From Ruminococcaceae bacterium UBA5904 (GTDB lineage Bacteria; Bacillota; Clostridia; Oscillospirales; Acutalibacteraceae), in contig DJEG01000134.1 in assembly GCA_002431305.1 (NCBI GenBank), positions 1-11,568 on the forward strand: 11,568 nucleotides of DNA. The letters are read 5' to 3'. Positions 7,022-11,568 of this stretch are shown here, piece by piece (position 1 is the stretch's first letter; each line of letters begins with the position of its first letter). Both the position numbers and the translations under genes were made by a program. The notes beneath the pieces are model-generated. The model saw only the letters and a program-made list of their open reading frames with translations. It made no database searches and was not told the origin of the DNA.

Positions 7022-7036
7022 TCAACCGCAGGTTGA
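7022..7036. promoter_or_regulatory. Short palindrome upstream of the regulator promoter
   Basis: TCAACC-GCA-GGTTGA is a perfect inverted repeat with 6-bp arms. A related half-site, CGGTTGAATCG, lies nearby at about 6988-6998. It could be an operator for the adjacent HTH protein. The arms are short, so chance is possible. Confidence 0.3.
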
Positions 7037-7054
7037 TTCTATAAAATAATACAA

Positions 7055-7092
7055 AATAAAAACAAAAAATCCTACCACAAATGTGATAGGAT
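7055..7092 (-). terminator. Intrinsic terminator of tRNA-Arg
   Basis: On the minus strand CCTATCAC pairs with GTGGTAGG (one T-G pair) around a 4-nt loop, extended by flanking AT/AT pairs (7069-7092), followed by a long T-rich tract (7055-7069). It begins 4 nt after the tRNA's encoded CCA. Confidence 0.92.
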
Positions 7093-7096
7093 CTGA

Positions 7097-7173
7097 TGGC
7101 GCGCTGGAAGGGACTCGAACCCCCGACCTTCTGGTTCGTAGCCAGACACTCTATCCAACTGAGCTACCAACGC
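7097..7173 (-). tRNA. tRNA-Arg (anticodon ACG)
   Basis: The reverse complement forms a cloverleaf: 7-bp acceptor stem GCGTTGG with CCAGCGC, D-arm, anticodon stem TCTGG/CCAGA around CTACGAA, T-arm with GGTTCGAGTCC, discriminator G73 and an encoded CCA (7097-7099). The anticodon ACG (7137-7139 on the plus strand) is normally edited to ICG by TadA, which then reads CGT, CGC and CGA. It is monocistronic, with its own promoter and terminator. Confidence 0.97.
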
Positions 7174-7199
7174 ATACACATATTTTTCTGTGCTCAAAT

Positions 7200-7228
7200 A
7201 TATTATCACCTATCAGGTAAAAAGTCAA
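7200..7228 (-). promoter_or_regulatory. Promoter of tRNA-Arg
   Basis: On the minus strand: TTGACT (7223-7228), 17-nt spacer, TAATAT (7200-7205), with an extended -10 TGA. The -10 lies 26 nt upstream of the mature tRNA 5' end. Confidence 0.85.
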
Positions 7229-7273
7229 GGATAATTTTAAATTTTTCATACTTATTTTTATGAAATTATGATA

Positions 7274-7302
7274 TTGAATCGTAAATAAGTTTGTGATAAT
7301 AT
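7274..7302 (+). promoter_or_regulatory. Promoter of the trmL-degV pair
   Basis: TTGAAT (7274-7279), 17-nt spacer, TAATAT (7297-7302), with an extended -10 TGA. Transcription would start near 7309, leaving only about a dozen leader bases. The ribosome binding site is then the modest GGTGAT at 7310-7315. Confidence 0.82.
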
Positions 7303-7320
7303 ATTTTCCGGTGATTATTA

Positions 7321-7824
7321 ATGGCAAAACTCAATATAGTACTCATAGAACCGGAAATACCTCAAAACACCGGTAACATAGCACGCACATGCGCCGCCAC
7401 GGGTGCAAGACTACATCTCGTCGAGCCCATGGGATTTAAGGTTGACGACAAAAAATTAAAACGCGCGGGGCTTGATTACTGGTATTTGCTCGACATTACA
7501 TATTATAAAGATACCGCAGACTTTTTCGAAAGGAACAGGGGCGGTAAATTCTATTATTTTTCTACAAAAGCGAAGCACGTTTATTCAAACATTGAATACC
7601 CGGACAACGCATATCTCGTATTCGGCAAGGAAACAAAGGGGCTTGACGAAAAACTGCTCTACGATAATCCCGATACTACTGTTCGGATTCCGATGATTGA
7701 CGACGCGAGAAGTCTTAATCTTTCAAACTCCGTCGCCGTCGGCGTTTACGAGGTTTTAAGACAATGGAAATACCCCCGGCTCAAACAGCTCGGACAGCTC
7801 AGAAATTTCACATGGACGGAGTGA
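7321..7824 (+). CDS. trmL: tRNA (cytidine/uridine-34-2'-O)-methyltransferase TrmL
   Basis: SPOUT-superfamily enzyme that uses S-adenosylmethionine to methylate the ribose of the wobble base in certain leucine tRNAs. At 167 aa it has the expected length for TrmL, which is essentially the bare SPOUT knot domain. Motifs: IPQNTGNIARTC at 13-24 (motif 1), YLVFGKETKGL at 98-108 (motif 2) and IPMIDDARSLNLSNSVAVGV at 123-142 (motif 3, the knotted SAM-binding loop). It is cytosolic. It is first in a two-gene unit: its stop codon lies within the ribosome binding region of the next gene, six bases before that gene's ATG. The short leader and modest ribosome binding site suggest low constitutive expression. 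Confidence 0.95.
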   Translation: MAKLNIVLIEPEIPQNTGNIARTCAATGARLHLVEPMGFKVDDKKLKRAGLDYWYLLDITYYKDTADFFERNRGGKFYYFSTKAKHVYSNIEYPDNAYLVFGKETKGLDEKLLYDNPDTTVRIPMIDDARSLNLSNSVAVGVYEVLRQWKYPRLKQLGQLRNFTWTE

Positions 7825-7830
7825 TATTTT

Positions 7831-8685
7831 ATGAGACAGTACATCGCGCTGATAATTCCGTCTGAAGACGGTTATTTAAAACTTTTTCCAGATGATCTCT
7901 GCGACTACTGTGATTTGATAGTTATACCGGTTTCGTACACTATAAATAATGTAATGTTCTATGACGGACTTAACACGGATAACGAAATATTCTTTAACAA
8001 CAATTTTCTCGAGAAAGATTTTGATTTTAAAGGTATTCCCGAACCGGTATATACGGAAGTTATAGACTCTGTAATCAACAACGGTTTTGACGGCGTTCTT
8101 CTCTTTACGCCGAGTAAACGCTGGTCTAAAACATACGAGAATGCCGTTAAATCTCTGCAAAAAGTAAAACGACGCGTAAATTACAAAAAAAGCGGTTTCA
8201 AATCCGCAATTATCGATACAAAAACATTCTCCACCGCCGTCGGATGCATGGCAGTAAGATGCGCGCAGAAAATAATTGACGGTGCAAGTTTTGATGAAGC
8301 CGTTGAGTATGCAAACGAGCTTGCCGATAAAACACGTACTCTCGTATTTGAAACTTATCCGAAAGATCTGCACAGCTTTATACGCGGACATACGTACAAT
8401 TTCGATAAGGAAGGCAACCGCTGTATAAGAATCGCTCACAACAAAATTCTGACTATGAAATCAAAGGGCGATGAAGAACAGGGCATTGAAAAATTCATCA
8501 AAGACTGTGTAAGAAATCTCGAACCGGATATGAATTACTGTCTGTGCGCCGATAAAGATTATCTGTACAGGATGGAGAAACTTCTCACCGAAGCGATGGG
8601 GAAAGAACCTATATCCTCCTCACCGATGAGCGCCGCTTCAGCATTTGAATTCTCCGCAAACAGCATAATCGTAACTATATTTTGA
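7831..8685 (+). CDS. Divergent DegV-family (FakB-like) lipid-binding protein
   Basis: DegV-family proteins bind fatty acids; members called FakB present them to a fatty acid kinase. Recognisable segments: LIVIPVSYTINNVMFYDG at 29-46, SKTYENAVKS at 99-108 (in place of the usual SGTYQSA), IIDTKTFSTAVG at 127-138, KIIDGASFDEAVEYANEL at 147-164, and NKILTMK at 204-210. The 284-aa length is normal. Several family hallmarks are worn: there is no N-terminal DSTAD, no TSQPS-like motif, and no His in the C-terminal segment before the final strand. Ligand binding may therefore be altered or lost. Its ribosome binding site GGAGTGAT (7818-7825) overlaps the trmL stop, giving translational coupling. No convincing terminator follows. 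A similar-length open frame on the opposite strand is a shadow. Confidence 0.82.
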   Translation: MRQYIALIIPSEDGYLKLFPDDLCDYCDLIVIPVSYTINNVMFYDGLNTDNEIFFNNNFLEKDFDFKGIPEPVYTEVIDSVINNGFDGVLLFTPSKRWSKTYENAVKSLQKVKRRVNYKKSGFKSAIIDTKTFSTAVGCMAVRCAQKIIDGASFDEAVEYANELADKTRTLVFETYPKDLHSFIRGHTYNFDKEGNRCIRIAHNKILTMKSKGDEEQGIEKFIKDCVRNLEPDMNYCLCADKDYLYRMEKLLTEAMGKEPISSSPMSAASAFEFSANSIIVTIF

Positions 8686-8742
8686 TAAATGTTGCGATAA
8701 TGTTAAATGAGTTTTAAATTTCAAATAAACTGTCAAAAGCTA

Positions 8743-8771
8743 TTGAATTAAAAAAATCTATGTGATATTAT
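8743..8771 (+). promoter_or_regulatory. Strong promoter of the heptad-repeat peptide gene
   Basis: TTGAAT (8743-8748), exactly 17 nt, TATTAT (8766-8771), with an extended -10 TGA (8763-8765) and an A-rich spacer. Transcription would start near 8778, giving a leader of about 45 nt. A Spo0A-box-like TGTCAAA lies just upstream (8731-8737) but is a weak match. The 138-nt gap after degV holds nothing else I can identify. Confidence 0.8.
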
Positions 8772-8823
8772 TGTATTAGATGAACGATAGGTTTATCATA
8801 ATACTTTATAAGGAGTGTTCACA

Positions 8824-8949
8824 ATGGAAGTTATCACCAAGTTAGTAGCTTTTATTCAGGGATTCGTAGCTTATATTCAGGCTATCGTTGCTTATTTCAG
8901 AGATAAGAACGACGGTAAAGATCCTGAGTTCCCCACTTTCGGTTTCTAA
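8824..8949 (+). CDS. 41-aa membrane-type peptide with three seven-residue repeats
   Basis: I do not recognise a family. Residues 7-27 are three tandem heptads: LVAFIQG, FVAYIQA, IVAYFRD, and residues 4-6 (ITK) continue the register upstream. Each heptad has Val then Ala at positions 2-3, an aromatic at 4 and a polar residue at 6 (T5, Q12, Q19, R26 are exactly seven apart). This predicts one hydrophobic helix with a narrow polar stripe, inserted in or lying on the membrane. The tail (28-41) is charged and then Pro/aromatic, ending PTFGF. Evidence for a real gene: strong extended -10 promoter, AAGGAG (8810-8815) eight bases before ATG, a strong terminator right after the stop, and frequent ATC, TTC, AAC and AAG codons of the kind seen in highly expressed genes. 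There is no typical signal peptide. It could be a membrane regulator, a secreted peptide or a small toxin; the function is unknown. Confidence 0.85.
   Translation: MEVITKLVAFIQGFVAYIQAIVAYFRDKNDGKDPEFPTFGF
8842..8904 (+). repeat. Three 21-bp in-frame repeats encoding heptads
   Basis: The units are 8842-8862, 8863-8883 and 8884-8904. The first two share GTAGCTT at the same place and ATTCAGG near the end; the third is more diverged. This looks like ancient internal duplication of a heptad unit. Confidence 0.7.
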
Positions 8950-8962
8950 GAATCTTCTGTCA

Positions 8963-8993
8963 GGCCGACGCTGCGGCGTCGGTCTTATTTTTT
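8963..8993 (+). terminator. Strong intrinsic terminator between the peptide and phosphatase genes
   Basis: A 9-bp GC-rich stem (8963-8971 with 8976-8984, one G-T pair) with a TGCG loop is followed by a T-rich tract (8985-8993). It lies 14 nt after the peptide's stop codon and ends only five bases before the Shine-Dalgarno of the phosphatase gene, leaving no room for a separate promoter between them. Confidence 0.92.
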
Positions 8994-9009
8994 ACTCGGA
9001 GGTTTTTCC

Positions 9010-9648
9010 ATGTCGGGTTTATTTGATGTATTCACGAACTTTGACTTAAACGTATTTCATTGGTTCGAAACGACATTCAACACGGGAAACAATAAAATTC
9101 TCGATACGATAATGTACATAATCACAACGCTGGGCGACGCGGGTATTATATGGATCGTTCTAGCCGTCGCGCTGATGATACCGAAAAAGTACAGAAAATG
9201 CGGTATGATGATGGCGGGCTCGCTTATTATAATGCTCGTATTAAATAATTTAGTACTGAAAAATCTGTTCCAAAGACCGAGACCGTTTTTATTCTTTGAA
9301 AACAATCCGCTTTATAATTTCCCCGATATCGTCGCTCGCGACACATTGGCAAGCTCGTCGAACCCCACGGGTTATGAATATTCGTTCCCGTCGGGTCACA
9401 CAACTTCATCCTTCGCCGCCGTCGTTCCGCTGTTTAAACGGGATAAACGATTCGGTGCCGCCGCGCTTGTACTCGCAATACTTATAGCGTTCTCGAGAAT
9501 TTACGTACACGTTCACTACTGTACGGACATTCTTTTCGGCGTTGTTTTGGGTGTGGTTTACGGACTGCTCGGCTGTTTGGTTATCGGACTTATTATTAAA
9601 CTCGTTGAGTCGAAAAAACCGAAGCTTGCAGCTAAGATTTTCGGTTAA
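9010..9648 (+). CDS. PAP2-family membrane phosphatase (212 aa)
   Basis: Integral membrane phosphatase of the type 2 phosphatidic acid phosphatase superfamily, whose members dephosphorylate lipid phosphates such as undecaprenyl pyrophosphate or phosphatidyl-glycerophosphate at the outer membrane face. All three signature motifs are present: K84-x6-R91P92, P127SGH130, and S162R-x5-H169-x3-D173. H130 and H169 are the catalytic histidines. There are about six hydrophobic segments (about 30-57, 66-84, 150-162 and 172-197 are the clearest). The start is fixed by GGAGG (8998-9002), seven bases before ATG. The gene sits directly behind the peptide gene's terminator with no visible promoter of its own, so expression may depend on read-through. 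Its substrate cannot be read from sequence; C55-PP recycling is the commonest role for such stand-alone proteins. Confidence 0.93.
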   Translation: MSGLFDVFTNFDLNVFHWFETTFNTGNNKILDTIMYIITTLGDAGIIWIVLAVALMIPKKYRKCGMMMAGSLIIMLVLNNLVLKNLFQRPRPFLFFENNPLYNFPDIVARDTLASSSNPTGYEYSFPSGHTTSSFAAVVPLFKRDKRFGAAALVLAILIAFSRIYVHVHYCTDILFGVVLGVVYGLLGCLVIGLIIKLVESKKPKLAAKIFG

Positions 9649-9684
9649 AAACGATTTGTATTAAAAATTCATAAAGATTATATT

Positions 9685-9734
9685 AAGACAAATTTGACAA
9701 AGGTTTAATCTTTGATTCAGATTTGTCTTTTTTT
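9685..9734 (+). terminator. Intrinsic terminator of the phosphatase gene
   Basis: An outer 9-bp stem AAGACAAAT (9685-9693) with ATTTGTCTT (9721-9729) encloses an inner CAAAG/CTTTG stem (9698-9702 with 9710-9714). It is followed by T residues to 9734. It is AT-rich but long. Confidence 0.8.
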
Positions 9735-9743
9735 AGTTTTATA

Positions 9744-9772
9744 TTGCACTGTTTTTCATTTTCTTCTATAAT
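9744..9772 (+). promoter_or_regulatory. Promoter of the leader ORF and secreted protein gene
   Basis: TTGCAC (9744-9749), 17-nt spacer, perfect -10 TATAAT (9767-9772), no TG extension. Transcription would start near 9779, leaving a leader of about 140 nt before the main gene; this is much longer than the other leaders in the window. Confidence 0.8.
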
Positions 9773-9807
9773 ATAAGTACAATAACAGAAAAAGGAGGGA
9801 GATTTTG

Positions 9808-9849
9808 ATGTTCAGCAATCACTCCGATAAATCAACAGCTTGCATTTAA
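9808..9849 (+). CDS. 13-codon upstream ORF, candidate leader peptide (MFSNHSDKSTACI)
   Basis: A short ORF in the long leader of the secreted protein gene. It has AGGAGG (9793-9798) nine bases before its ATG, a better ribosome binding site than that of the gene it precedes. No family is recognisable in 13 residues. Its fifth to seventh codons contain TCACTCC, the exact complement of the downstream ribosome binding site. Its coding role would then be to move ribosomes through that element. It could also be a chance ORF; the strong ribosome binding site argues against this. Confidence 0.55.
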   Translation: MFSNHSDKSTACI

Positions 9850-9910
9850 AATGTAATTACAATAAAAAAAACTTTATCTTCAAACTTACATTTCACCGTC
9901 ACAGGAGTGA
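9819..9910 (+). promoter_or_regulatory. Candidate translational attenuator hiding the main ribosome binding site
   Basis: TCACTCC (9819-9825, inside the leader ORF) can pair perfectly with GGAGTGA (9904-9910), the ribosome binding site of the secreted protein. Nested inside is a second perfect pairing, AAATGTAA (9849-9856) with TTACATTT (9886-9893). The two helices can form together. Ribosomes on the leader ORF would break the outer one. This arrangement resembles ermC-type attenuation in logic; no ligand is implied. Confidence 0.45.
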
Positions 9911-9917
9911 ATCAACT

Positions 9918-10625
9918 ATGAAAAAAAAGATATCAATAACAGTTTTCAGCATTGTAATTTTATTATGTATTATATTTTCAGCTGTAACGGCCGTCCATGC
10001 AAAAAAAATTAAAGGACTTGAGCCGGGTACCGAAAGCACCGAATATTTTGCCGGACAATCGGTTCATCAGCTTATAAAGGATTTAAATTATTTCAAAGAT
10101 TTTGATAATGTAAACGGCGATCTCGTTTTTACGCTCAACGATAAAATAAGCGCGGATGACACCGAATACTGCTCAAAGGTAATGAAATCCCCGCTGTATT
10201 CGGACTTTGCAAAAATTGCGCTGCTCGACGTTTGCAGAGAAAAAGAAATTAAACTTGATAAGAGTGTAATGAGCAAACTGATTACAAAGAAAAGCTTGGA
10301 CAGCGATTTGCGCTCGTATATAATAGGATACTGCGCCGCACAGGATAAAGATTACAGGGAGGAAATAATCGAAATTGCTTCGGATAAAGACGACGAATTG
10401 AGTTATTACGCCTTATATCAATTAAGATTTGTAGACAATTCGCAGGCTGAAACAATTGCAAAAGAGATTATTTCCGAATACGACGGCACATATTCCGACC
10501 GAATGAAAAATGCAATGATGATAGAATCCGACCGTCTTAAAGAATCCGGAGATAAAGAGGCGCTCAGCGAATTCAATATTTTCAGCAGTAAAATCGAAAA
10601 AGAACAGAATGACAAAAACAGCTGA
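9918..10625 (+). CDS. Secreted helical protein of unknown function (235 aa)
   Basis: The N-terminus is a clear signal peptide: MKKK, a hydrophobic core at 6-25, and a likely signal peptidase I site after VHA (26-28). The mature part is hydrophilic and predicted mostly helical. Residues about 90-190 read as successive helix pairs (for example SDLRSYIIGYCAAQ, then YREEIIEIAS, then ELSYYALYQLRF, then AETIAKEIISEY), which suggests HEAT/ARM-like repeats. No catalytic motif is visible, and I recognise no named family. There is no lipobox Cys, LPXTG or second membrane segment, so it is probably released or held at the wall by contacts. The start at 9918 is chosen because AGGAGTGA (9903-9910) precedes it and the signal peptide begins there; the frame opens 26 codons earlier but without a suitable start. 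It converges on spo0A. Confidence 0.83.
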   Translation: MKKKISITVFSIVILLCIIFSAVTAVHAKKIKGLEPGTESTEYFAGQSVHQLIKDLNYFKDFDNVNGDLVFTLNDKISADDTEYCSKVMKSPLYSDFAKIALLDVCREKEIKLDKSVMSKLITKKSLDSDLRSYIIGYCAAQDKDYREEIIEIASDKDDELSYYALYQLRFVDNSQAETIAKEIISEYDGTYSDRMKNAMMIESDRLKESGDKEALSEFNIFSSKIEKEQNDKNS

Positions 10626-10650
10626 TTTTTATTTCATAAAATAACAAACT

Positions 10651-10671
10651 CGGGCTTCACTTCGAAGCCCG
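10651..10671. terminator. Convergent hairpin between the secreted protein gene and spo0A
   Basis: A perfect 8-bp stem CGGGCTTC/GAAGCCCG with a 5-nt loop. The plus-strand side is followed by GTTATTAATT and the minus-strand side by AGTTTGTTATTTT. Neither T-tract is ideal, but the position 25 nt after one stop codon and 27 nt after the other fits a bidirectional terminator. Confidence 0.75.
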
Positions 10672-10698
10672 GTTATTAATTACAATATTTTATTTAAA

Positions 10699-11481
10699 TC
10701 AAGATACCTTACGCTTTAAAATCAATTTGTCGCTTATCATAGCTATAAATTCACTGTTTGTCGGCTTACCGCGCGTATTCTGAATCGTGTAACCGAAATA
10801 CGAGCTTAATACATCCACGTCGCCTCTGTCCCATGCTACTTCTATGGCATGTCTTATTGCACGCTCAACTCTTGACGGCGTTGTATTATATTTTTTTGCG
10901 ACGGTCGGGTACAGAAGTTTTGTTACGGAGTTCATAATTTCACTGTCGTTTACGCAAAGCATTATCGCTTCTCTTAAATACTGATAACCCTTTATGTGTG
11001 CGGGAACGCCGATTTCATGCATTATTTCGGATATAGTAACCTCGAGTCTCGAATTATCCTTACTCTCCCTTGATAAACGGATATCCTCATCGTCACGGCT
11101 CATCTGCTTCCACTCGTACAGCTGATTAATTCTGTCCGACATCACATCAACGTCAAACGGTTTAATGAAGTAGTAATCCGCACCGGAGGTTATCATCTGC
11201 TTTTCAAACGACGGACTGTCGACCGACGACATAAGTACGACTATAGGAGCGTTTGACTTATTCTCCTTTACCTTCTTTATAACTCCCAGACCGTCTATGC
11301 TTGCCATAAATGAGTCTATTATTAATATGTCTGGTTTGATTCGTTCAACCGCTTCAATTACGTCTGAGCCGTTTTTTGAAACCGTACTGACGTTAAAACC
11401 CTTATTCCCGAGTACTTTTGCGCACATTCTCCCGAACTGCGTATTATCCTCCGTCAACAGTACCTTAATTTGATTGTTCAT
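10699..11481 (-). CDS. spo0A: Spo0A, master response regulator of sporulation
   Basis: DNA-binding response regulator that, when phosphorylated, switches on entry to sporulation. The receiver domain (about 5-122) has the acidic pocket E11-D12, phosphoacceptor D56 (PDILIIDSF at 50-58), S85/S86 and K107 (FIKPFD at 105-110). The C-terminal Spo0A effector domain (about 147-257) is highly conserved: [20 protein letters not shown] at 151-170, [20 protein letters not shown] at 189-208 (recognition helix region) and [19 protein letters not shown] at 229-247. At 260 aa it is full length. One oddity is FMAS after the phosphoacceptor, where receivers usually have MP. The start has AAAGGA (11491-11496) nine bases upstream. 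I see no convincing promoter in the 87 nt to the window end, so it may be transcribed with the upstream gene. Confidence 0.97.
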   Translation of the reverse strand: MNNQIKVLLTEDNTQFGRMCAKVLGNKGFNVSTVSKNGSDVIEAVERIKPDILIIDSFMASIDGLGVIKKVKENKSNAPIVVLMSSVDSPSFEKQMITSGADYYFIKPFDVDVMSDRINQLYEWKQMSRDDEDIRLSRESKDNSRLEVTISEIMHEIGVPAHIKGYQYLREAIMLCVNDSEIMNSVTKLLYPTVAKKYNTTPSRVERAIRHAIEVAWDRGDVDVLSSYFGYTIQNTRGKPTNSEFIAMISDKLILKRKVS

Positions 11482-11543
11482 TGTTTTTCATCCTTTCGTT
11501 GATATAATCGGCAATCAATATTTTTTTACATCTCGGTGTAACC

Positions 11544-11568
11544 TTAACCGTCAATTGCTACCATATTT
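11544..11568 (-). CDS. Possible last codons of the gene upstream of spo0A (partial)
   Basis: On the minus strand the final bases read, in one frame, NMVAIDG followed by a TAA stop at 11544-11546. In Clostridia spoIVB commonly lies directly upstream of spo0A, and SpoIVB proteins often end soon after a YGIF-ENM-like segment, which the NM here could match. Seven residues are too few for a real assignment; the call rests mainly on gene-order knowledge. Confidence 0.25.

Noticed and set aside
7876-8439. 187-aa open frame on the minus strand
   Set aside because: It lies fully antisense to the degV-like gene, has no ribosome binding site or promoter, and its translation shows no domain; the plus-strand frame carries the family motifs.
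8842-8904. Short tandem repeats as a possible CRISPR or minisatellite
   Set aside because: The units are in frame, imperfect and inside a coding sequence, with no spacers; they are protein repeats.
9840-9917. N-terminal extension of the secreted protein from TTG at 9840
   Set aside because: No ribosome binding site, and it would place 26 residues before a textbook signal peptide. ATG at 9918 with AGGAGTGA is far better.
11482-11543. Promoter for spo0A
   Set aside because: TTGACG at about 11548-11553 on the minus strand has no acceptable -10 at 16-18 nt, and I could not find a clear SigH-type pair either. The upstream region is cut off by the window end.

Overview
The window looks like chromosome of a moderately AT-rich, Gram-positive Clostridia-type bacterium, plausibly a gut member of the Ruminococcaceae/Oscillospiraceae. 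The basis is a Spo0A homologue with a highly conserved DNA-binding domain, AGGAGG-type ribosome binding sites, compact SigA-like promoters, a DegV-family lipid-binding protein, and cytoplasmic GH38/GH29 glycosidases without signal peptides. I see no transposase, phage gene or CRISPR array.

Layout. (1) 1-76: tRNA-Ala(CGC) on the minus strand, divergent from a ChbG/YdjC-type carbohydrate deacetylase (about 228-1103, +) that has an ideal Shine-Dalgarno but ATC where its start codon should be. (2) 1142-6348, minus strand: a glycan-degradation block read right to left. It holds an internally deleted GH38 alpha-mannosidase remnant, a GH29 alpha-L-fucosidase and a full-length GH38 alpha-mannosidase with its own perfect-consensus promoter. 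A convergent terminator separates it from the deacetylase. (3) 6359-7173, minus strand: an XRE-type regulator with two well-formed starts, then tRNA-Arg(ACG); each has its own terminator and promoter. (4) 7321-8685, +: trmL and a divergent degV-like gene, translationally coupled. (5) 8743-9648, +: a strong promoter, a 41-aa peptide gene built of three seven-residue repeats, a strong terminator, and immediately after it a PAP2-family membrane phosphatase. (6) 9744-10625, +: a promoter, a 13-codon upstream ORF with a good ribosome binding site, a leader able to hide the next ribosome binding site, and a secreted helical protein of unknown function. (7) 10651-11568: a convergent terminator, spo0A (-), and perhaps the last codons of the gene upstream of it.

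How the parts may fit. Alpha-mannosidase, alpha-fucosidase and a deacetylase of the diacetylchitobiose type match the three sugar parts of a core-fucosylated N-glycan (mannose, fucose, GlcNAc2). All three lack signal peptides, so they would act on imported oligosaccharides; this is inference. The most novel-looking items are the heptad-repeat peptide with its terminator-gated phosphatase neighbour, and the leader ORF upstream of the secreted protein, which resembles a translational attenuator. Six promoters share the element [GT]TGATAnnAT, so extended -10 promoters appear to be the normal form here.
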